The notes beneath the pieces are model-generated. The model made no database searches, was not told where the DNA came from, and was given only the letters and a program-made list of their open reading frames with translations. Both the position numbers and the translations under genes were made by a program. This document shows, in pieces, positions 7,410-15,670 of a stretch of 24,272 nucleotides of DNA. Source of the stretch: Bacillota bacterium (GTDB lineage: Bacteria; Bacillota_A; Clostridia; Peptostreptococcales; Anaerovoracaceae); contig JAFRWQ010000157.1 in the NCBI GenBank assembly GCA_017437925.1, positions 1 through 24,272 on the forward strand. The letters run 5' to 3'. The stretch's first letter is position 1. The number at the start of each line of letters is the position of its first letter.

Positions 7410-8909
7410 TCAATCCTGATTATACAGTGACCGTACCTTTATGCCGGTATAGTAATACTTGAGTATCTCATCGAAGGACTTGCCCGCCTCCGCCATGTTT
7501 TTTGCGCTGACCTGGGGCATGCCCACGCTGTGTCCGTAGCCGAAGCCGGTGATGTAGAGGGAGCCCGAATCCGCAGTTTCGTCCCTGTAGCCTGTCTGCT
7601 CGGCTTCGAAGAGCAAAGCGATCTTTTTGCCGTAAAGAACGTAAAGTTCGGACGCAGTTCGCTTCACGGGCTCAAGATCCGCCCCCATGACGTATACCTC
7701 GTCGTCAGGTTCAAACGAAGGCCCCTTAAAGGCCGCCGCGCTGCCTATGGGGTAACTCTCTTTGCCGGGATAATCGGTCCCGCTGATATAGAAGAACTGG
7801 GACTTTACGCCGAGATAAGACAGAGCGCCGGTGATGTTGGACTTGCTTATCTTCACGTTGCCACCGTCGCTCATAACAGTGAGGGTCATGACGGCGCCGT
7901 TGTCCGTTCTCTCGGAGACCTTTACCTCGCTTATCTCACCGCAGCTGTAGCCGAGAGAGTTCAGCCTTGCTCTGAGGCTCTCAAAGCTTATATTTGCCTT
8001 CCAGATGTATTCCGATGCGTACTCGTCTTTGACGCCTATGAGGTAGCCGGGCTGGGTCGCCCAGACCTTGTCGGAGTCCAGAGTGTAGCCGCTGCTGTAG
8101 GCGTAGTAAAAACCGCCGGCGGGCTTTCCTTCGTAGGTCAGTATGAGATTCCGGGTCTGACGGCAGGCCGCGGTGGTCGTCTCCCTTTCGGAGCTCACAC
8201 CCTTGTAGACCTGGCAGTTCTGACCGGTGCAGAGGTCAAATCCGCTCGAACCGTGCCTTGAAAGATTGCATACCGCGTAGCTTCTCGCTGTGACGGCCTG
8301 GGCTTTTAAGGCTTCGGCCGGGTACTGGTAGCCCATCTCGTTGGCGACAACGCCGAGGACGTAATGCTCCAGGGTCACGCGGTTGATGACGCTCATGGCG
8401 CTTCCGCTTACCTTGTAGCTCACGCCGTCCCTGTAGCGGGACCCGTCAATGGTCACTATCCTGTCGTCCGGATCTTCGGCGGCGGAAAGAAGAGCGTCGT
8501 TTTCCGATAATACAGCCAGCTCTTCGCCCTCGGGACTGTCATATACCGCAGCTTTCCCCTCTGAGATCTTGATATAAAGCTCTGTATAGTCTCTCAGGTC
8601 TTCGGTCTCTTCGCAGGAATAGCGTCCGACTTCGGCCAGAATAAAGCCGTCGGGACAGCTCACTGTGCTGCCCGTGACAGCTGAAGAAGAGTACTTTAGG
8701 CCTATGCGAAGCCACATGGGTTCCCCGTCCTCTCCCCCGTCATCGGGGACGGCGGGATCCTCGACCTGATCGGAGGGTTCCTGGGCTCCTCCGGGCTCCA
8801 CGCTGTCGTCGACCCTTACCCAGGTGAACTCTTCGTCGGCAAAGGAGACAAGAGCTGAGCAGAGTATCAGCAGTATGGCGAAGATGAAAGCAGCGCTCCG
8901 TCTTACCAT
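7410..8909 (-). CDS. SpoIID/LytB-domain protein, exported
   Basis: Seen: 499 residues. N-terminal signal peptide (basic start, hydrophobic core, likely cut after V-S-F-A-D region near residue 24), an acidic E/D/P linker to about 65, a poorly conserved middle to about 170, then the SpoIID domain. This domain includes [12 protein letters not shown]191-M, the [13 protein letters not shown] block (199-211) and C227-x4-C232-Q-V-Y. The C-terminal block reads [10 protein letters not shown] and ends with I-L-x-Y-Y-Y-T-G-I. Known: SpoIID is a lytic transglycosylase acting on denuded glycan strands, with a catalytic Glu in the E-M motif; some clostridial SpoIID bind zinc through two Cys such as those here. 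The usual motif is G-H-G-V-G-M-S-Q, so two positions are changed. It overlaps the ruvB end by seven bases and is followed one base later by queA. Whether it acts in sporulation or in ordinary wall remodelling is open. Confidence 0.88.
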   Translation of the reverse strand: MVRRSAAFIFAILLILCSALVSFADEEFTWVRVDDSVEPGGAQEPSDQVEDPAVPDDGGEDGEPMWLRIGLKYSSSAVTGSTVSCPDGFILAEVGRYSCEETEDLRDYTELYIKISEGKAAVYDSPEGEELAVLSENDALLSAAEDPDDRIVTIDGSRYRDGVSYKVSGSAMSVINRVTLEHYVLGVVANEMGYQYPAEALKAQAVTARSYAVCNLSRHGSSGFDLCTGQNCQVYKGVSSERETTTAACRQTRNLILTYEGKPAGGFYYAYSSGYTLDSDKVWATQPGYLIGVKDEYASEYIWKANISFESLRARLNSLGYSCGEISEVKVSERTDNGAVMTLTVMSDGGNVKISKSNITGALSYLGVKSQFFYISGTDYPGKESYPIGSAAAFKGPSFEPDDEVYVMGADLEPVKRTASELYVLYGKKIALLFEAEQTGYRDETADSGSLYITGFGYGHSVGMPQVSAKNMAEAGKSFDEILKYYYTGIKVRSLYNQD

Positions 8910-9961
8910 AGCCTGATCTGCTCCCCGTCTTCGCTCTCGTCCGAAGCTTTCCCCCTGTCGTCGGGCACCGGAAGGCCGAGATGGACGTAGGCCGCGTCGG
9001 TCACTATGCGGCCCTTGGGCGTCCTGTGGAGGAGCCCCAGCTGCATAAGGTAAGGCTCGTAAACGTCTTCTATGGTGATCCTCTCTTCGCCCAGAGATGC
9101 GGCGATGGTGTCGATGCCGACGGGGCCGCCGTGGAAGCTGGTTATGATGAGCCTCAAAATGCGGCGGTCCAGGTCTTCAAGGCCAAGGGCGTCAATGTTC
9201 AGTATGTCGAGGGTCTTGAGGACCATTTCCCTGTCTATTGACCCGTCACCCATGACCATGCTGAAGTCCCTCACCCTCTTTAACAGCCTGTTGGCGACCC
9301 TGGGAGTCCCTCTCGACCTGGATGCGAGCAGCATGGTCGACTCATCGTCTATGCGCACATCAAGTATGCCCGCGGTCCTTCTTAAGATCTGCGAAAGCTC
9401 TTCTTCTGTGTAGAGATCGAACTTTGCCAGAACACCGAAACGGTCCCTTAAGGGCGCCGAAAGGCTGCCCGACTTGGTGGTCGCGCCTATAAGAGTAAAA
9501 TGGGGAAGCCCCAGCCTTATGCTGCTGGCCATGGGGCCCTTGCCTGTCACTATGTCTATTGCGAAATCCTCCATGGCGGAATACAGGACCTCTTCGACGG
9601 CCCTGTTGAGCCTGTGGATCTCGTCGATGAAGAGCACGTCGCCCTCGCCGAGGTTTGTCACTATGGCGGCAAGATCGGCGGCCCTGGTGATCGCGGGACC
9701 CGAGGTGATCTTAAGCTCCACACCCATCTCTGCCGCGATTATGCCTGCCAGAGTGGTCTTGCCCAGCCCCGGAGGGCCCGAAAAGAGCACGTGGTCCAGG
9801 GATTCTCCCCTCATCTTTGCTGCTTCTATGTATATCTTGAGCTGGTCGGTGACACCCGTCTGGCCTATGTAATCGGCAAAGCGTTTGGGCCTTATGGAGC
9901 GTTCCAGCAGTTCTTCGTCTTCCAGCTGGCTCGTCTGCACCAGCCTGTCGTCCTTTGGCAT
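8903..9961 (-). CDS. ruvB: Holliday junction branch migration DNA helicase RuvB
   Basis: Seen: 352 residues, normal length. Opens with R-P-x-x-F-x-D-Y-I-G-Q, then Walker A G62-P-P-G-L-G-K-T69, Walker B and signature [10 protein letters not shown] (108-117), sensor G-A-T-T (159-162) and the arginine-finger segment A-P-L-R-D-R-F-G (169-176). A winged-helix DNA-binding domain with [12 protein letters not shown] follows near the C-terminus. Known: an AAA+ hexameric motor that, with RuvA, drives branch migration of Holliday junctions. Starts 11 bases after ruvA and overlaps the spoIID-like gene by seven bases. The short acidic tail after about residue 335 is ordinary for clostridial RuvB. No anomalies. 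Confidence 0.98.
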   Translation of the reverse strand: MPKDDRLVQTSQLEDEELLERSIRPKRFADYIGQTGVTDQLKIYIEAAKMRGESLDHVLFSGPPGLGKTTLAGIIAAEMGVELKITSGPAITRAADLAAIVTNLGEGDVLFIDEIHRLNRAVEEVLYSAMEDFAIDIVTGKGPMASSIRLGLPHFTLIGATTKSGSLSAPLRDRFGVLAKFDLYTEEELSQILRRTAGILDVRIDDESTMLLASRSRGTPRVANRLLKRVRDFSMVMGDGSIDREMVLKTLDILNIDALGLEDLDRRILRLIITSFHGGPVGIDTIAASLGEERITIEDVYEPYLMQLGLLHRTPKGRIVTDAAYVHLGLPVPDDRGKASDESEDGEQIRLW

Positions 9962-9972
9962 TTAATTACCGC

Positions 9973-10569
9973 CTATCCTCTGTTCTTTAAAGCCTGTCTG
10001 ATGTATTCCTCGGTGGTGAGGCCTTCGTCGGGAAGGCCGGCCAGGGCCGTGAGAACCTCTGTCCTTGTAAAGCCTAAAGCAATGAGAGCCTGGGCCGCCT
10101 GGGATTTGAGGCTGTCCTTCTTCACTTCCGAAGCCGCGGGCCTTGAGATATCAAAGCTCCCCAGGGTCTTGACCTTCTCCTTGAGCTCCAGCACCACCCT
10201 CTGGGCTATCTTCTTTCCTATGCCGTTGGCCCTGGTTATTGCGGCTATATTTTCGCCCGCTATCGCCCTTGCCAGGTCCGTTCCCGGAAGAGCCGACATC
10301 ATGGCGAGGGCTCCCTTGGCGCCAACCCCGCTGACCGTGGTGAGCAGTCTGAACATGGTGAGATCGTCCTTGTCCGAAAAGCCGTAGAGGCTCACGTCGT
10401 CTTCCTTCACGACCATCACCGTGTACAGGGTCACAGGTTCGCCGGTACCGGCCGAAAGTATGGCCGCGCAGCCGTCGGGCACGTTTACCTCATAGCCTAT
10501 GCCTCCGCACTCTATGACCACCATGCCTGCGAGCACGTCGGTCACGACGCCTTTGATATAGTGAAACAT
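9973..10569 (-). CDS. ruvA: Holliday junction DNA helicase subunit RuvA
   Basis: Seen: 198 residues, normal length. An OB-fold N-terminal domain begins M-F-H-Y-I-K-G and contains G-G-I-G-Y-E-V and the Y-T-x-x-x-V-K-E-D segment. Two helix-hairpin-helix motifs follow, V-S-G-V-G-A-K-G-A-L and A-N-G-I-G-K-K-I-A-Q-R. The C-terminal domain III that contacts RuvB (about 145-198) contains the A-L-x-A-L-G-F pattern (A-L-I-A-L-G-F). Known: RuvA tetramers bind the four-way junction and load RuvB. It starts 17 bases after ruvC and ends 11 bases before ruvB. The start has GAGAGG about nine bases upstream. No anomalies. Confidence 0.97.
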   Translation of the reverse strand: MFHYIKGVVTDVLAGMVVIECGGIGYEVNVPDGCAAILSAGTGEPVTLYTVMVVKEDDVSLYGFSDKDDLTMFRLLTTVSGVGAKGALAMMSALPGTDLARAIAGENIAAITRANGIGKKIAQRVVLELKEKVKTLGSFDISRPAASEVKKDSLKSQAAQALIALGFTRTEVLTALAGLPDEGLTTEEYIRQALKNRG

Positions 10570-10586
10570 TGTGTTTTACCTCTCGA

Positions 10587-11081
10587 TCACCTTTGGAGCA
10601 TGCGCTTTCTGGCCTCGCCGGTGTTGGCGTGGGTCATGGCCGCGGCCACCGCGTCGGCAGCGTCGTCGGGCTTAATGATATCGTCCAGCCCCAAAAGCTT
10701 TTTTACCATGAACTGGACCTGCTTCTTCTCGGCCCTTCCGTTGCCCGTCATGCTGGTCTTGATCTGTAAAGGGGTGTACTCGTAGATGGGAAGGCCGCTG
10801 TTGGAACAGGCAAGGACCGCGACTCCTCTCGCTTCGCCCACGAATATGACGGTCTTGGCGTTGGTATTGAAGTAAAGCTCTTCGATCGCCGCTTCTTCGG
10901 GCCGGTATTCCGCGATGACATCCATAAGCTCGGAATACAGGGTCTTCAGCCTCTCGGACATGAGCATGTCTTTGGGAGTCGTTACGGCTCCTGCGGTTAT
11001 AAGCTTCAGGCTGTTTTCCTTCTTTTCAACTACCCCGTAGCCCATGATGGCATAGCCCGGGTCGATTCCGAGTATCCTCAT
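10587..11081 (-). CDS. ruvC: Crossover junction endodeoxyribonuclease RuvC
   Basis: Seen: 164 residues, normal length. The four metal-binding acidic residues of the RNase-H-like nuclease are present: D7 (G-I-D-P-G), E67 (I-E-E-L-Y-F), and D140 plus D143 (P-D-D-A-A-D-A). Basic T-G-N-G-R-A-x-K-x-Q near 112-121 is also typical. Known: RuvC resolves Holliday junctions by symmetric cuts. First gene of the minus-strand operon, with a strong AGGAGAGG site directly before the ATG. The candidate promoter and LexA-like box about 50-75 bases upstream suggest DNA-damage control of the whole unit, including the metabolic genes at its far end. Divergent from argR. Confidence 0.97.
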   Translation of the reverse strand: MRILGIDPGYAIMGYGVVEKKENSLKLITAGAVTTPKDMLMSERLKTLYSELMDVIAEYRPEEAAIEELYFNTNAKTVIFVGEARGVAVLACSNSGLPIYEYTPLQIKTSMTGNGRAEKKQVQFMVKKLLGLDDIIKPDDAADAVAAAMTHANTGEARKRMLQR

Positions 11082-11125
11082 TCCTCTCCTTTTCGGCGCC
11101 TGACGCCCTTCTCATATTCCGTTAT

Positions 11126-11154
11126 ATAATAACACATATGTTCGGTTTTGAGAA
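11126..11154 (-). promoter_or_regulatory. Candidate promoter of the ruvC operon
   Basis: On the minus strand TTCTCA (11154-11149) and TATTAT (11131-11126) are 17 bases apart, about 45 bases upstream of the ruvC start. The -35 matches the consensus at four of six positions, the -10 at five. The spacer contains a LexA-like operator, a common arrangement for SOS promoters, which raises the likelihood that this is the real promoter. Confidence 0.5.
11131..11144 (-). promoter_or_regulatory. LexA/DinR (SOS) box-like operator before ruvC
   Basis: On the minus strand this reads CGAACATATGTGTT. The known Gram-positive SOS box is CGAACRNRYGTTYC, so 12 of 14 positions fit: a perfect left half and a degraded right half. 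It lies between the candidate -35 and -10 of the ruvC promoter, where LexA would block RNA polymerase. Ruv genes are SOS-regulated in many bacteria. Confidence 0.55.
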
Positions 11155-11200
11155 GATTAAGGCGGACTCCCGTCCATTTATATGCGTTATTTAATTAGCA

Positions 11201-11229
11201 TGTCAAAACTTTCCGAAGCGTGGTATAAT
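11201..11229 (+). promoter_or_regulatory. Extended -10 promoter for argR-recN
   Basis: A consensus TATAAT at 11224-11229 is preceded by TGG (TGn extended -10). A weak -35, TGTCAA (11201-11206), lies 17 bases upstream. It is 54 bases before the argR ATG, and the ARG-box-like repeat starts two bases after the -10. Confidence 0.65.
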
Positions 11230-11230
11230 G

Positions 11231-11257
11231 TGAATGAATATGCATGAATATATGCAT
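11231..11257 (+). promoter_or_regulatory. ARG-box-like operator (ArgR autoregulation)
   Basis: The segment contains TGAATGAATATGCAT followed by the perfect inverted repeat ATGCAT-GAATAT-ATGCAT (11240-11257). ArgR/AhrC operators are AT-rich imperfect palindromes with TGAAT and ATGCA-type half-sites, often in overlapping pairs, as here. It covers the predicted transcription start of argR, consistent with arginine-dependent self-repression. Confidence 0.6.
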
Positions 11258-11282
11258 ACCGATATTTTCGAGAGGTATTTCA

Positions 11283-11729
11283 ATGAGCAGCAGAAAAGAA
11301 AAGATACTTGAGATAATCGAAGAATACGACGTCGAGACCCAGCAGCAGCTGGTCGAGCTTCTTGCCGAAGCCGGATTCAAAGCGACCCAGGCCACAGTGT
11401 CCAGGGATATAAGGGACCTTAACCTCATAAAGTCCGGAAAGGACAAGGGAAAAAGCTGCTATACCCTTCCCCCCAAGCCCGAGAAGAAGATCAACGACCG
11501 CTTCGTTAAGATATTGAGAGAGACCGTAAGGGACATCAAGAGCGCCGAAAACATCATAGTGATCCATACCCTCAGCGGATGCGCCAACGCCGCTGCCGAG
11601 GCCCTCGATTCCTACAACACCGAAGAGGTCCTGGGCACCATAGCCGGAGACAACACCATTTTCATTGTCATAGACAGCAAGGATCATGTGGAGCGCATAG
11701 CGTCCAGGATCAGGGAGATAGTGCAGTAA
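11283..11729 (+). CDS. argR: Arginine repressor ArgR (AhrC)
   Basis: Seen: 148 residues from the ATG at 11283. The frame is open from an earlier ATG at 11244, but that start lies inside the operator palindrome and lacks a ribosome site. The later ATG has GAGAGG seven bases upstream and gives the usual family length. Domains: N-terminal winged helix (about 1-65) with T-Q-x-x-L-V-x-L-L and A-T-Q-A-T-V-S-R-D-I-R-D-L-N-L, then the hexamerisation/arginine-binding domain with L-S-G-C-A-N-A-A-A-E-A-L-D (98-109) and G-T-I-A-G-D-N-T-I-F (118-127). Known: an arginine-bound hexamer represses arginine biosynthesis and can activate catabolism. Three bases before recN, the common arrangement in Firmicutes, where argR and recN are co-transcribed although functionally unrelated. 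Confidence 0.95.
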   Translation: MSSRKEKILEIIEEYDVETQQQLVELLAEAGFKATQATVSRDIRDLNLIKSGKDKGKSCYTLPPKPEKKINDRFVKILRETVRDIKSAENIIVIHTLSGCANAAAEALDSYNTEEVLGTIAGDNTIFIVIDSKDHVERIASRIREIVQ

Positions 11730-11732
11730 GCC

Positions 11733-13397
11733 ATGCTCACCGGTTTAAGCATTGAAAATTTCGCTGTCATAAAGAAGCTGGACATAAGTCTTGAGGGAGG
11801 CCTCAGCGTCATCACCGGAGAGACCGGAGCCGGAAAATCTGTGGTCATAGAGGCTCTCAGCATGGCCCTGGGGAGCCGGGCCGATACCGACTACATCAGG
11901 ACCGGCGAGGATAAGGCAGTGGTGACCCTGGTGGTCGACGGATCTGAGGAAGAACTTATCCCAAAGCTTAAGGATCTGGGAGTCCCCGAGGAGCTTCCAG
12001 TCATCATACGAAGGGAGATAAGCTCCCAGAGCAGGAGCCTGTGCAGGATCAACGGGAGCATAGTTTCCCTCTCCCAGCTCAGCGCCTTTTCAAGGGGAGC
12101 CGCAGACGTCCACGGCCAGTACGACCACCAGTACCTGCTCGACAAAGACAGGCATCTGGGAGTCCTCGACCTGTACGGAGGAGCCGAAGTAAAAAGCGCC
12201 CGTGAGGTCACGGCTGAAAGATTCGCCTCCTACGCCGCCCTTTCCGCAGAGCTGATGGATCTCAGAAAGCGCCTTTCCGAAGGCAAGAGGCAAAGAGAGC
12301 TTTTAAGCTTTGAGCTTCACGACATAGACGCGGCCCGCGTAAGACCCAAAGAAGACGAGGAGCTGGAAGAGCAGATCGCCGTCATGGAGCATTCGGAGCA
12401 GATCTTCGAGGCCCTCTCCTCTGCCTACGAACAGGTCTTCGGAGCGGACGACAGCGCGGTCTCAAGGCTGGGCAGCGCAGTTGAGAGCCTGGAAGGCGTC
12501 GAAAGCTTCTCGTCTGAGATCAGAGGCTTTTCGGAGGAGCTTAAAGACCTCTATTACAGAGCCGACGACATGAGGACGGGGCTCCGCCGCTTAAGGGACG
12601 GGTCCGAATTCTCCGCAGACGACCTGGACAGCTCCATAGAAAGACTGGAGCTTCTGAAAAGCCTTAAGCGCAAATACGGAGGAAGCCTGGACGCCGTCAT
12701 CGAATACGCCGAAAACGCCAGAAAGACCCTTGAAAGCCTCGAAAACTCCGATGAAAAAGTAAGGGAGCTTGAAAAGGCCATACAGGAAGCAAGAAAGCTC
12801 TACGACGAAGCGGCGTCAAAGCTCGGCGGCCTCAGAAAGGAAGCCGCCGAGAAACTCTCATCAAAGGTCGAGACCGAGCTTTCGGAGCTCAACTTTAAGA
12901 ACGCCAGGTTCTCTGTAAAGCTCGACAAAGGCCCTATCTCCGAGAACGGCACCGACACCGCCGAATTCCTAATAAGCGCAAACCTCGGAGAAGACCTTAA
13001 GCCCTTGGCCAAAGTGGCCAGCGGAGGCGAGCTGTCAAGGATAATGCTGGCCCTAAAGCGCATAATCGCAGACCTCGACGGCATCCCCACCCTCATCTTC
13101 GACGAGATAGATACCGGCATCAGCGGGTCCACGGCGGGAGTCGTCGGCAGGAAGCTGCGCTCCATAGCCGCCGGCCACCAGGTCATATGCATCACCCACC
13201 TGCCCCAGATAGCCTCCATGGGAGACCATCACTACATGATCAAAAAGGAGACCGACGGGTCAGGCACAATGACCACCGTGGCGCCTTTAAGCGATGAAGA
13301 AAGGATAGAAGAGCTGGCCAGGCTCCTTTCGGGCACCGAGATCACCGAAAGCGCAAGAGCCCAGGCAAGGGAGCTCATAGCGTCGGCGCTGCGCTGA
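11733..13397 (+). CDS. recN: DNA double-strand-break repair ATPase RecN
   Basis: Seen: 554 residues, normal length. SMC-like layout: N-terminal ATPase half with Walker A G29-E-T-G-A-G-K-S36, central antiparallel coiled coil (about 160-370, rich in E/L/R/K heptads), C-terminal half with the signature S430-G-G-E-L-S-R and Walker B L-I-F-D457-E458-I-D-T-G-I-S-G. The I-C-I-T-H-L-P-Q motif follows. Known: RecN is an SMC-family protein that acts early in recombinational repair of double-strand breaks. Its start is three bases after the argR stop, with weak independent ribosome signals, so translational coupling is likely. A strong terminator follows within 45 bases. Being under ArgR-type control upstream is a standard curiosity of Firmicutes; no separate SOS box is seen in the three-base gap. 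Confidence 0.97.
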   Translation: MLTGLSIENFAVIKKLDISLEGGLSVITGETGAGKSVVIEALSMALGSRADTDYIRTGEDKAVVTLVVDGSEEELIPKLKDLGVPEELPVIIRREISSQSRSLCRINGSIVSLSQLSAFSRGAADVHGQYDHQYLLDKDRHLGVLDLYGGAEVKSAREVTAERFASYAALSAELMDLRKRLSEGKRQRELLSFELHDIDAARVRPKEDEELEEQIAVMEHSEQIFEALSSAYEQVFGADDSAVSRLGSAVESLEGVESFSSEIRGFSEELKDLYYRADDMRTGLRRLRDGSEFSADDLDSSIERLELLKSLKRKYGGSLDAVIEYAENARKTLESLENSDEKVRELEKAIQEARKLYDEAASKLGGLRKEAAEKLSSKVETELSELNFKNARFSVKLDKGPISENGTDTAEFLISANLGEDLKPLAKVASGGELSRIMLALKRIIADLDGIPTLIFDEIDTGISGSTAGVVGRKLRSIAAGHQVICITHLPQIASMGDHHYMIKKETDGSGTMTTVAPLSDEERIEELARLLSGTEITESARAQARELIASALR

Positions 13398-13413
13398 AAT
13401 ACAGTAAAATAAA

Positions 13414-13442
13414 GGCTGCGGCTCAATTGCCGCAGCCTTTTT
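13414..13442. terminator. Bidirectional rho-independent terminator
   Basis: A nine-base-pair GC-rich stem GGCTGCGGC / GCCGCAGCC with a TCAATT loop is followed by TTTTT on the plus strand. On the minus strand it is followed by TTTATTTT. It sits between the convergent recN (plus) and the SLH surface protein (minus) and can end both. Confidence 0.92.
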
Positions 13443-13483
13443 GTGTGCCGTTATGAGCCTTACGGATGGGCTTCCGCCCTCTC

Positions 13484-15640
13484 CTACTTCTTGATCTTGC
13501 TGTAGTTGTAGAGGTAGAAGACTGTGTTGGCTCTGGTGCAGTTGTCGTTCAGCTTGTAGGTGCCGGTGTAGCTGCCCTTGAGCAGGTTGTTGTACTTGGC
13601 CCAGTAGTAGGCGTCGGTCCACCAGTTCTCGGCGTTGGCGTCCTTCTCGGGCTCGCCCATCGCTCTCCAGATGAAGGTTATGATCTGGGCGTTGGTGCAG
13701 TTGGAGTTGGGGCTGAACTTGGTGGCGCTGGTGCCGTCGGTGATCTTGTTCTGATATGCCCAGAGCACTGCCTTGTAGAAGTAGTCGGTGGATTTCACAT
13801 CTGTGAAGGGATTGGATGTGCTCTTGGGTTCGGGCTGGCCTTTGGCTCTCCAGAGGAAGGTCACGACCTGACCTCTGGTGCAGAAGGAACCGGGGCCGAA
13901 TGTGGTGGCGGAGGTTCCCTCGGTCACCTGGGGCTTGGAGGTGTAGGCCCAATTGACGGCGTCATAGTAGTAGGCATTCTTTGCGACGTCCTTGAAGGGC
14001 ATCTCGGTGACCTTGGTGGCGTCGTAGGCTCCGCAGACGGTGCAGTAGCCGTTGGAACCGAAGGTGTGCTTCTCCTTCTCGATGACGGAACCGCAGCTGC
14101 ACTCCTTCCAGTGATAGGTGCTGTTGTACTTGCCTTCGTATTTGTGCTTATGGGTGTTGTGTTCGACCTCATCGAAGGTGTAGTAGGCGACCAGCTTGTT
14201 GGTCGAAAGGCTGTCGACCTTGCACTTGTAACCGTTGATGGTAACGCGCACCGACTCGTCGCTGAAGAAGTAACCGCTGCTTGGAACTACGGTGACGTAA
14301 ATGGTGTATTCGTCGCCTTCTTCGGCCTCGTCGTCATAGACCTTGCCGTCCAGGTACCAGACGGTCTTGGAGACCTTGTAGTTGGGAGCCTTGTCGCCGC
14401 TCTTCTCAACGTTGGTGGCGTTGGCCAGGTCTTCGCCCTCCACGGGCTCTTCAACGTAGACCGCGACGGTTTCTATCTCGTTGTCCTCGTCGTAGTCGTC
14501 AAATATGACGCTGATAGTTGCGGAGCTGGTGGGCATGGTGAAGGTGTAATAATTGTCAGACTGCTTCTTGACGGTCACCTTGTCGCCGGAGGCGTCGTAG
14601 ACCTTGATGGAATCCAGCTCCACTCCGATGCCGGGAGCGGTGAGTACAGTCACCTTTTCGCCGGATTCGGCGCTGCTGGGAGCGCTGACGTTTCCGGTGC
14701 CCTTGATTGAGGTCTTGACCGCAAAGCTCAGCTCGGCGTCGTCGAGATCGTAGGTCCTGGAGTTGTTTTCAATGTCTGTGAAGTGTCCGCCGGAGACATC
14801 GAGATCGTAGTGCTTGCTGTCCTCGAGTATCACGGTCTTGTTGAAGGTGCCGCCCTTGATGGTGTTGTAATTGGTGACATCCATATCAAAGGTTCCGCCG
14901 GAGATGACGGCGTAGTTGTCGAACTCGTCGCTGGAGCCTCCGGAGAACGTTCCGCCCTTGACTTCGCTTTCTTCGTAATCATCGTCTGTGCTGTCGCCGT
15001 TGACGAAGGTGCCTTTAAAGGTGCCCCCGGCAACGGTGCCCAGGTTGATGAAACCGCCGTTGAAGGTGGCTTTGTTGTTCTTCTTGGGTATCTCGCCGTA
15101 GTTGGTCACGGATGAATCGAAGCTTCCCCCTGAAATGGTGCCTTTTTCTTCGTTGGTGGCGCCTTTGAAGCTTCCTCCGGTGATCTTACCTTCGTTCTTA
15201 ACAAGCTTTTTGAACGTTCCGCCGCTGACGGTCCCGTAGTTGTGGATCTTTGATCCGCTGTAAGATCCTCCGGAGATCTCGCCTTCATTGATCACGGTAC
15301 CGCTGTAGGTTCCGCCCGAAAGCTTGCCATCCTCAAAATTGATGACGTAATCGCTGAAGGTGCCGCTGGAAATGGTTCCGCTGTTGTATACCGGCATCTT
15401 GCAGGTGCTTCCCGAGAACTTGAAGGTATAGCCCTCGTCGAGAACTATGCCCAGCTCGTCGTAGTCGCCGTAGTCGCCGTAGCCTATGTCCCAGCCCTTG
15501 CCGTTTTCGTCGTCGGGTTCGCCGTCTGACATGATCTTGATGGTGACCGTCGTGGTAGCGGCGAAGCTTAAGGACGGGGCCACTGTCATGACGAGCAGCA
15601 GCATCGTCAGAATAAGACAAATGATTCTTCTGTTTTTCAT
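13484..15640 (-). CDS. Secreted SLH-domain surface protein with GG[T/S]F repeats
   Basis: Seen: 718 residues. Signal peptide 1-27 (likely cut after S-F-A-A). Residues about 88-290 hold about eleven copies of a G-G-[TS]-[FY] motif in units of roughly 14-24 residues, expected to form a beta-solenoid or stacked beta structure. Residues about 312-383 resemble bacterial 'divergent InlB-like' repeat modules. Residues 493-537 form a small Cys/His module (C514, C516, C533, C536; H-W-x-x-C-x-C-G), a probable metal ribbon. Three C-terminal SLH domains lie at about 548-600, 611-661 and 672-712, with the T-x-G-T-S-A-T-x-F motif in the first two. Known: SLH triplets bind pyruvylated secondary wall polysaccharide. 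Inference: a wall-anchored surface protein or adhesin. Ribosome site GGGGAG seven bases before ATG; own promoter region. The ligand is unknown. Confidence 0.88.
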   Translation of the reverse strand: MKNRRIICLILTMLLLVMTVAPSLSFAATTTVTIKIMSDGEPDDENGKGWDIGYGDYGDYDELGIVLDEGYTFKFSGSTCKMPVYNSGTISSGTFSDYVINFEDGKLSGGTYSGTVINEGEISGGSYSGSKIHNYGTVSGGTFKKLVKNEGKITGGSFKGATNEEKGTISGGSFDSSVTNYGEIPKKNNKATFNGGFINLGTVAGGTFKGTFVNGDSTDDDYEESEVKGGTFSGGSSDEFDNYAVISGGTFDMDVTNYNTIKGGTFNKTVILEDSKHYDLDVSGGHFTDIENNSRTYDLDDAELSFAVKTSIKGTGNVSAPSSAESGEKVTVLTAPGIGVELDSIKVYDASGDKVTVKKQSDNYYTFTMPTSSATISVIFDDYDEDNEIETVAVYVEEPVEGEDLANATNVEKSGDKAPNYKVSKTVWYLDGKVYDDEAEEGDEYTIYVTVVPSSGYFFSDESVRVTINGYKCKVDSLSTNKLVAYYTFDEVEHNTHKHKYEGKYNSTYHWKECSCGSVIEKEKHTFGSNGYCTVCGAYDATKVTEMPFKDVAKNAYYYDAVNWAYTSKPQVTEGTSATTFGPGSFCTRGQVVTFLWRAKGQPEPKSTSNPFTDVKSTDYFYKAVLWAYQNKITDGTSATKFSPNSNCTNAQIITFIWRAMGEPEKDANAENWWTDAYYWAKYNNLLKGSYTGTYKLNDNCTRANTVFYLYNYSKIKK
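14777..15376 (-). repeat. Coding repeats: GG[T/S]F beta-solenoid-like array
   Basis: Within the SLH protein (residues about 89-288) the pattern S-G-G-[TS]-[FY]-x-x-x-[VI]-x-N-x-G-x-I recurs about eleven times with irregular spacing. At DNA level the copies have diverged (no long identical runs), so the array is old or under selection rather than newly expanded. It is the variable-looking part of the protein. Confidence 0.75.
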
Positions 15641-15670
15641 TTAACTCTCCCCTTTTTATAATTAAGCTTT

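Noticed and set aside
11182..11201. ATGC-N12-GCAT inverted repeat in the ruvC/argR gap
   Set aside because: It lacks the GAAT core of an ARG box and the arms are only four bases, so it is within chance for AT-rich DNA.
11244..11282. Upstream ATG giving ArgR 13 extra residues
   Set aside because: It lies within the ARG-box-like palindrome, close to the predicted transcription start, has no ribosome site, and the extension is not typical of ArgR.
13466..14710. Plus-strand glycine/valine-rich open frame of 414 codons
   Set aside because: Composition arises from reading the SLH gene backwards; it would begin just after the bidirectional terminator and has no signal of its own.
14777..15376. Possible CRISPR or tandem DNA repeat array
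   Set aside because: Similarity is at the protein level (GG[T/S]F); the DNA copies are diverged and irregularly spaced, and the reading frame is continuous.
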